Below are positions 1 to 3,651 of a stretch of DNA of 6,733 bases, one piece after another. Within the stretch, counting starts at the first letter, position 1. Each line of letters starts with the position of its first letter. The stretch comes from Candidatus Eiseniibacteriota bacterium (GTDB lineage: Bacteria; Eisenbacteria; RBG-16-71-46; CAIMUX01; WJJG01), in assembly GCA_016867695.1 (NCBI GenBank), contig VGIY01000143.1, positions 1-6,733 on the forward strand, given 5' to 3'. A program made the translations under genes and the position numbers. The notes below the pieces were generated by a model. The model made no database searches. It was not told the DNA's origin and saw only the letters and a list, made by a program, of their open reading frames with translations.

Positions 1-279
1 ACCCGCGTGCGCATGTTCCTCAACCACCCCAACCCGGTCCTCGACCGCACCGTGCTCGCCTACGCGCTGCCCCGCGCCGGGGCGGTCGACCTGCGCATCG
101 TCGACGCCTCCGGGCGCCTCGTGCGCCAGCTCTTCTCCGGCGAGCAGCATCCGGGCAGCTACGAGATCCTCTGGAACCGCGCCGACGACGCCGGCCGTCC
201 GGTCGCCAGCGGCGTCTACTACGCGGTCGCCCGGGTCGACGGCCAGGAGATCACCAGGCAGATGACGGTGCTCCGCTAA
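1..279 (+). CDS. C-terminal end of a secreted protein with FlgD-Ig/type-A-sorting-like tail (5' truncated)
   Basis: The frame is open from base 1 and stops at TAA 277-279, giving the last 92 residues of a protein that starts outside the window. The visible part is one small beta-sandwich domain. It opens with an N-H-P-N-P motif, has a central LRIVDASGRLVR strand pair, a W-N-R-ADDAGRPV turn, and ends in GVYYAVARVDG...TRQMTVLR. This is the usual pattern of FlgD-Ig-like / type IX-type C-terminal sorting domains, which sit at the end of exported proteins and are thought to direct surface sorting. It differs by only 4 residues from the tail of the metalloprotease encoded at 1741-3498 (Q/R, H/R, S/G, Q/R). 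The missing N-terminal part could be a paralogous protease or an unrelated secreted protein using the same tail. The ATG at 13 is internal, not a start: the reading frame and the homology both continue to base 1. The gene converges on the DUF2270 gene, with a hairpin between them. Confidence 0.85.
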   Translation, partial: TRVRMFLNHPNPVLDRTVLAYALPRAGAVDLRIVDASGRLVRQLFSGEQHPGSYEILWNRADDAGRPVASGVYYAVARVDGQEITRQMTVLR

Positions 280-304
280 TCCCCCCCCGGCGGACGCCCG
301 AGAG

Positions 305-336
305 AGCGGGGCGGCAGCGCGCGCTGTCGCCCCGCT
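305..336. terminator. 14-bp GC-rich hairpin between convergent genes, probable bidirectional terminator
   Basis: Bases 305-318 pair with 323-336 over 14 bp, with one G-U wobble (314/327) and a GCGC loop at 319-322. It lies 25 bases after the stop of the upstream plus-strand gene and 28 bases before the stop of the minus-strand DUF2270 gene, which is where a shared terminator is expected. No U-tract follows on either strand (TTCGC on plus), so this is not a textbook intrinsic terminator. In very GC-rich genomes U-poor hairpins of this kind are often assumed to terminate or stabilise 3' ends. That role is inferred. Confidence 0.6.
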
Positions 337-364
337 TCGCTTCCGCGCCGAGTTCGGTCGCCGT

Positions 365-1177
365 TCAGACCCGATACGGGCGCCGACCGCCGGGGTCGTG
401 CAGCTCGACGGCCACACGCCGCCGCCTCCAGGCGAAGACCGTCAGCGCGACGAGCGGCACGTAGGCGAAGGCGAGCAGCGTGAGGAAGAGCCAGTTCTCC
501 TGCAGGGCCACGCGGAAGTGGTCCCTGGTCAAGAGCGCCCAGGAGCCGGTGCGCGGCGAGATGCCCAGGATGTTCGCCAGCGAGACGATCAGGATGAGCG
601 CGAAGAGGTACAGGTAGTTGCGCAGCAGCCGCCGCCCCATCGCCTCGCGCATCGAGATCTTGAACGTCGGATAGAGAAGATCCGCCGTGAGGTCGTGGCG
701 CCAGGGACCCTGCGGCAGGGACTGCCCGTCGGGGCGCACGATCGGGGCGAGGAAGTGCGCCTCGAGGATGCGGATGCGCCATCGCCAGACGTCGTAGAAG
801 CGGTAGCGGCGCGCCTCGATGACGAGCAGGACCCAGAGGACGGAGACCGCCACGAGCAGGATGGCGTCCGCGCTCGGGTGCTTGAACGAGAGCGAGAGCA
901 GGCCGAGCGTGGCGACGATGGCCCAGTTGGTGGCGACATCCATGCGCGTGCGCCAGACGGTCAGCCGGTTCATCTCGCCGCGATAGAAGTGCGCCATGGC
1001 GTTGACGTCGCCGCCGGCGAAGGGGACTCCCGCCGACGGGGCGGGCGTGCCCGCCCCGCCGGCGGCGGGGCCGCCCCCCCCCGCCGGGAGGGCCTGTGCG
1101 CCTGATGCGGGGGCGTTGCCCTCCGCTGGAAAGCGCCCGGCAGTGGAGCGCGAGGCGCGTCCTCCCGCAGCATCCAT
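365..1177 (-). CDS. DUF2270 family integral membrane protein
   Basis: This 270-residue protein of unknown function matches what I know of the DUF2270 family (predicted membrane proteins). The conserved block starts at MAHFYRGEMNRLTVWR (residues 61-76) and continues through TNWAIV, a second hydrophobic segment ending in the IEARRYRFYDVWR motif, and the KISMREAMGRRLLRNYL motif before helix 3. Four membrane segments are visible at about residues 83-99, 104-121, 188-204 and 229-250. An Arg-rich stretch (RRRR, 251-254) after the last helix suggests a cytoplasmic C-terminus. The ATG at 1177 was chosen because GGAGG lies six bases upstream on the minus strand. An in-frame ATG at 1234 has a weaker upstream site, and the ATG at 997 starts exactly at the family core but has no ribosome site. 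Residues 1-60 are a Gly/Ala/Pro-rich extension of low complexity that most family members probably lack. The gene converges with the partial gene at 1-279 and diverges from the metalloprotease gene. I know of no established function for the family. Confidence 0.85.
   Translation of the reverse strand: MDAAGGRASRSTAGRFPAEGNAPASGAQALPAGGGGPAAGGAGTPAPSAGVPFAGGDVNAMAHFYRGEMNRLTVWRTRMDVATNWAIVATLGLLSLSFKHPSADAILLVAVSVLWVLLVIEARRYRFYDVWRWRIRILEAHFLAPIVRPDGQSLPQGPWRHDLTADLLYPTFKISMREAMGRRLLRNYLYLFALILIVSLANILGISPRTGSWALLTRDHFRVALQENWLFLTLLAFAYVPLVALTVFAWRRRRVAVELHDPGGRRPYRV
1038..1057. repeat. 9-bp inverted repeat inside the DUF2270 N-terminal coding region
   Basis: GGGGCGGGC (1038-1046) and GCCCGCCCC (1049-1057) are exact reverse complements separated by GT. 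A second 7-bp inverted repeat, CCCCGCC/GGCGGGG, overlaps it at 1054-1070. Both lie in codons for the Gly/Pro/Ala-rich extension, so part of the symmetry may simply reflect GC-rich low-complexity coding sequence. Confidence 0.5.
1074..1082. repeat. Nine-base C tract (G9 in the coding strand of the DUF2270 gene)
   Basis: Nine consecutive C on the plus strand read as G9 in the minus-strand message, encoding part of the Gly run at about residues 33-36. It lies after the SD-supported start at 1177 and before the family core at residue 61. Homopolymers of this length can slip during replication or be miscalled in sequencing. A one-base change would break the frame from 1177 but leave the alternative ATG at 997 intact. 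Confidence 0.6.
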
Positions 1178-1183
1178 TCCCGT

Positions 1184-1188
1184 CCTCC
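1184..1188 (-). promoter_or_regulatory. Ribosome binding site deciding the DUF2270 start
   Basis: CCTCC on the plus strand is GGAGG on the minus strand, six bases before the ATG at 1177. It is the only strong Shine-Dalgarno match among the possible starts of this frame (1234, 1177, 997), so it fixes the preferred start. Confidence 0.65.
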
Positions 1189-1242
1189 GGGGCAGCCTCG
1201 TCACCAGGGCCCTCTGGCCGTCGGTCTCCATCCGTCGCGAGT

Positions 1243-1271
1243 AGCATAGCCCGACCCCGGGCGGCGGGGAA
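1243..1271 (-). promoter_or_regulatory. Weak promoter candidate for the DUF2270 gene
   Basis: Read on the minus strand, TATGCT (1248-1243) matches the -10 consensus at 4 of 6 positions. TTCCCC (1271-1266), 17 bases upstream, is a poor -35. Transcription would begin near 1236 and give a leader of about 60 bases before the ATG at 1177. In a genome this GC-rich, an AT-containing TATGCT is noticeable, but the match is weak and the sigma-factor preferences of this organism are unknown. Confidence 0.25.
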
Positions 1272-1427
1272 CATGAGAGCACGGCGCGGGCGTGCCGCAT
1301 GCAAGAGCGCCGCACGTGCACTCCGCACCAGTGCGCCCCACGAGAGCGCAGCCGTGAACGCGGCCGAGAGTGCGGCAACTGAATCAACCCGGGACGCCTC
1401 TCCGGCGGCGGCCGAGGCCGTGCACCC

Positions 1428-1451
1428 CGATGCCCGGGGGACGGGGCATCG
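1428..1451. repeat. 8-bp perfect inverted repeat in the intergenic region
   Basis: CGATGCCC (1428-1435) and GGGCATCG (1444-1451) are exact reverse complements around an 8-base loop. It could form an RNA hairpin or be an operator, and could also be chance in GC-rich DNA. It is far from both starts (about 250 bases from 1177 and 290 from 1741). Confidence 0.35.
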
Positions 1452-1586
1452 CCCGCCCATCCTGCCGATGCTCGCGCATCCCCTTGATCGGGAGTCTGTT
1501 CCACGGGCTCGGGGGTCAGAGCCGCAACGCGGCCGGGCCCTGCCCTCCTCGCCGGCCGGGAGATCGGCGCCCGCGGACCGGTTCGC

Positions 1587-1631
1587 CTTGACTCCGCAGG
1601 GGCTGCCCTTCCACGATTGAGTGGAGTCAAG
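1587..1631. promoter_or_regulatory. Inverted repeat overlapping a TTGACT hexamer upstream of the metalloprotease gene
   Basis: CTTGACTCC (1587-1595) and GGAGTCAAG (1623-1631) are perfect 9-bp inverted repeats. Pairing extends inward by a G-U and a C-G, giving 11 positions around a 23-base centre. The left arm contains TTGACT (1588-1593), 5 of 6 for a -35 box, with CACGAT (3 of 6) at 1612-1617 after 18 bases. The arrangement fits either a promoter with a flanking operator or a leader hairpin about 110 bases before the start at 1741. The function is inferred. The symmetry itself is plain in the sequence. Confidence 0.4.
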
Positions 1632-1740
1632 TCGCCGTCGCTGGTCCGTGCAGCCTCCCCTTCCCCCGCGCGCCCCCGCGGGCTGCCCCGGTGCACGCGA
1701 CCCGCCGAGCGGAGACGCCGAGCCAGAGGAGGATCCCGTC

Positions 1741-3498
1741 ATGAGACTCGTTCCGCTCGCCCTGTGGGTTCTCCTGCTCGCCGCCTGGGCGCCGACGGCC
1801 CTGGCCGAGCGGGAGGCCTTCGACGCCTACGGCATACCGAGCCTGGCGGCGATCAACGACGCCTACGCGACCGGCGAGATCGACCGCGCCCAGGCGCTCA
1901 TCCACCGCGTGCAGGCGCTCAAGTCGCCCCATCTCCTGCCCGAGCGCTTCCGCCTTCCGGGCGGCGACCTCAAGTGCGGCACGGCGATCCTGCTCGAGGC
2001 CTACGAGGAGCTCGAGGCCATGGGCCGCGGCGACGCCCTGGGCGACCTGCGCGCCCGGCCGACCAACCTGCTCAACTCCCGCATCACCGCGCACTTCAAG
2101 ATCCACTACACGCTCTCGGGCAGCGACGCGGTGACCGAGGCCTACGTCGACGTCATCGAGGCAGCCTGCGAGATCTCCTGGAGCTCGTTCCATACGACCT
2201 ACGTCTGGGACGTCCCCCCCGGCGACGGCGCGGCCGGCGGCGGCTGGAACCTGACCGACATCTACATCCACGCCCTGGGGGGCGGGACGATGGGGATGGC
2301 GGAGAAAGAGAGCAACGTGCCGCCCGACCCGCCCTACAGCGACATGACCGGCTTCATCCACATCAACACGAATCTGACCGCCAATCAGGCTCGGGTGACG
2401 ACCGCGCATGAGTACATGCACATCATCCAGTATGGCTACAACGCGGGCTCCACGAACTCCTGGTTCATGGAGAACTGCGCGATGATGGGCGAGGAGTACT
2501 CCTACGACAACATCAACGACTACCGCGGCTACCTGTCCGCCTGGTTCGGCCCGATCTACTTCCCGATGTACACGCACAACGGGCAGTTCGAGTACGGCCA
2601 GATCACCTGGCCGATGTACCTCACCGAGCGCCACGAGGCGGCGCTGGTCGAGGACATCTGGAGCCGCCTGCGCTGGACCTACAGCTACTTCGACATCATC
2701 AACGCCGCCCTGGCCCCCTACGGCTACGACGTCGACACCTCCTTCGACGAGCTGAAGATCTGGGGCGTCTACACCGCCTTCCGCAACGACGGCCAGCACT
2801 TCGAGGAGGCCGGGACCTGGAGTTCCTACTACTACCCCGACCGGACCCACAACACCTACCCGACGGGCAACCAGAACCCGACCCCGGCCAAGCGGCCCAA
2901 CCGCCTGGGATCGAGCTTCAACGGCTTCCTGCGCCAGACGGGGAGCACCGACAACACGCTGCGGGTGACCTTCAACGGCCCCTCCTGTACGATCGCCGTG
3001 ACCTTCTTCCGCAAGCTGGTCGGCGTCCCCGGGCACACCGAGTTCTACATGGATCTCGACGCCAACGGCGACGGGGTCATCGAGATCCCCGACTTCGACC
3101 AGTCCGAGTGGGTGATGATGCTGACCAACATGAGCCTCTACTGCAGCGGGGCGATGGACTACACCTACTCGGCCGAGACGACCACCGGCGCCCAGGCGCT
3201 GGACGAGGAGCTGGCGCAGACCCGCGTGCGCATGTTCCTCAACCACCCCAACCCGGTCCTCGACCGCACCGTGCTCGCCTACGCGCTGCCCCGCGCCGGG
3301 GCGGTCGACCTGCGCATCGTCGACGCCTCCGGGCGCCTCGTGCGCCGGCTCTTCTCCGGCGAGCAGCGTCCGGGCAGCTACGAGATCCTCTGGAACCGCG
3401 CCGACGACGCCGGCCGTCCGGTCGCCGGCGGCGTCTACTACGCGGTCGCCCGAGTCGACGGCCGGGAAATCACCAGGCAGATGACGGTGCTCCGCTAA
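1741..3498 (+). CDS. Secreted HExxH metalloprotease, MXAN_6640-like, with C-terminal sorting tail
   Basis: This is a 585-residue precursor. The ATG at 1741 was chosen because AGAGGAGGA (1725-1733) lies seven bases upstream and a clear signal peptide follows (hydrophobic residues 3-17, likely cut after Ala22, ALA|E). An in-frame GTG at 1621 would bury that signal. The domain order is as follows: an N-terminal region (23-115); AHFKIHYT and the following helix (about 117-150), typical of the MXAN_6640-type proteases I recall; the zinc motif HEYMH at 223-227 (His223, Glu224, His227); WFMEN with Glu244 as probable third zinc ligand, 17 residues on; a Trp/Tyr-rich catalytic-domain remainder; an EF-hand/dockerin-like calcium loop at 440-451; and an FlgD-Ig-like tail from about 494 to 585. 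It probably acts outside the cytoplasm as a zinc peptidase, with the tail directing sorting. The substrate is unknown. The tail is a near copy of the one at 1-279. The family name is from memory; the HExxH, signal and tail are visible. Confidence 0.85.
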   Translation: MRLVPLALWVLLLAAWAPTALAEREAFDAYGIPSLAAINDAYATGEIDRAQALIHRVQALKSPHLLPERFRLPGGDLKCGTAILLEAYEELEAMGRGDALGDLRARPTNLLNSRITAHFKIHYTLSGSDAVTEAYVDVIEAACEISWSSFHTTYVWDVPPGDGAAGGGWNLTDIYIHALGGGTMGMAEKESNVPPDPPYSDMTGFIHINTNLTANQARVTTAHEYMHIIQYGYNAGSTNSWFMENCAMMGEEYSYDNINDYRGYLSAWFGPIYFPMYTHNGQFEYGQITWPMYLTERHEAALVEDIWSRLRWTYSYFDIINAALAPYGYDVDTSFDELKIWGVYTAFRNDGQHFEEAGTWSSYYYPDRTHNTYPTGNQNPTPAKRPNRLGSSFNGFLRQTGSTDNTLRVTFNGPSCTIAVTFFRKLVGVPGHTEFYMDLDANGDGVIEIPDFDQSEWVMMLTNMSLYCSGAMDYTYSAETTTGAQALDEELAQTRVRMFLNHPNPVLDRTVLAYALPRAGAVDLRIVDASGRLVRRLFSGEQRPGSYEILWNRADDAGRPVAGGVYYAVARVDGREITRQMTVLR

Positions 3499-3559
3499 TC
3501 CCCCCCCGGCGGACGCCCGAGAGAGCGGGGCGGCAGCGCGCGCTGTCGCCCCGCTTCGC
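3220..3559 (+). repeat. 340-bp near-identical direct repeat, copy B (sorting tail + terminator)
   Basis: This is the second copy of bases 1-340, in the same orientation, with six substitutions and no gaps. It covers codons 494-585 and the stop of the metalloprotease gene, the eight-C run, and the hairpin at 3524-3555. It ends at 3559, after which the sequence is unrelated to that after copy A. Copy spacing is 3219 bases, with the DUF2270 gene and the body of the protease gene in between. Confidence 0.95.
3524..3555 (+). terminator. GC-rich hairpin after the metalloprotease gene (second copy)
   Basis: This has the same 14-bp stem and GCGC loop as at 305-336, with no base changed between the copies. 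It starts 25 bases after the stop at 3498 and lies about 100 bases before the desulfurase-SelD start. It would therefore separate that gene from the protease transcription unit. No U-tract follows, so termination is inferred from position and stem strength. Confidence 0.55.
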
Positions 3560-3651
3560 CAGCCCCTGCGGACGGCCCTCGGTTGCGGAACCGGGCGGCA
3601 CCGTGCGAGTCTATCCTTTCGTCCCCGTCCCTGAGAGCAGAGGAGCCGGCG

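Larger units (their letters stand above)
1..340 (+). repeat. 340-bp near-identical direct repeat, copy A (sorting tail + terminator)
   Basis: Bases 1-340 align without gaps to 3220-3559 at a constant offset of 3219. I count six differences, at positions 128, 149, 208, 234, 245 and 249, so identity is about 98%. The repeat covers the coding tail, the stop codon, a run of eight C, and the whole hairpin. It ends abruptly at base 340, four bases after the stem, beyond which the two copies are unrelated. The left limit is unknown because the window begins inside the repeat. Confidence 0.95.
1178..1740. other. Divergent intergenic region of about 560 bp
   Basis: This lies between the divergently oriented DUF2270 and metalloprotease genes. 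Frames are open across it on both strands, but they are Arg/Ala/Pro/Gly-rich, match no family I recognise, and are explained by the scarcity of stop codons at this GC content. What can be pointed to is: the DUF2270 ribosome site (1184-1188), a weak minus-strand promoter candidate (1243-1271), an 8-bp inverted repeat (1428-1451), an 11-position inverted repeat overlapping a TTGACT hexamer (1587-1631), and the metalloprotease ribosome site AGAGGAGGA (1725-1733). I see no tRNA, riboswitch or mobile element in it. Confidence 0.6.

Noticed and set aside
398..1105. A plus-strand open frame opposite the DUF2270 gene
   Set aside because: The product is an Arg/Glu/Asp/Gln-rich composition artefact, while the minus strand gives a family match with four hydrophobic helices and a good ribosome site.
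1621..1740. GTG at 1621 as start of the metalloprotease gene
   Set aside because: It would add 40 Arg/Pro-rich residues in front of a normal signal peptide and ignore the strong AGAGGAGGA site before the ATG at 1741.
1593..3572. A 13-base inverted match between about 1593-1605 and 3560-3572 next to the repeat border
   Set aside because: A GC-rich 13-mer match is expected by chance in a window of this size and composition, and nothing else around it is shared.
3589..3617. TATCCT (3612-3617) as a -10 box for the desulfurase-SelD gene
   Set aside because: No acceptable -35 element lies 16-18 bases upstream. The nearest TTGCGG is 23 bases away.
3583..3651. TTG at 3583 as start of the desulfurase-SelD gene
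   Set aside because: There is no ribosome site in front of it, and the 23 extra residues precede the conserved YLDYNATTP start of the family. The ATG at 3652 has AGGAG six bases upstream.
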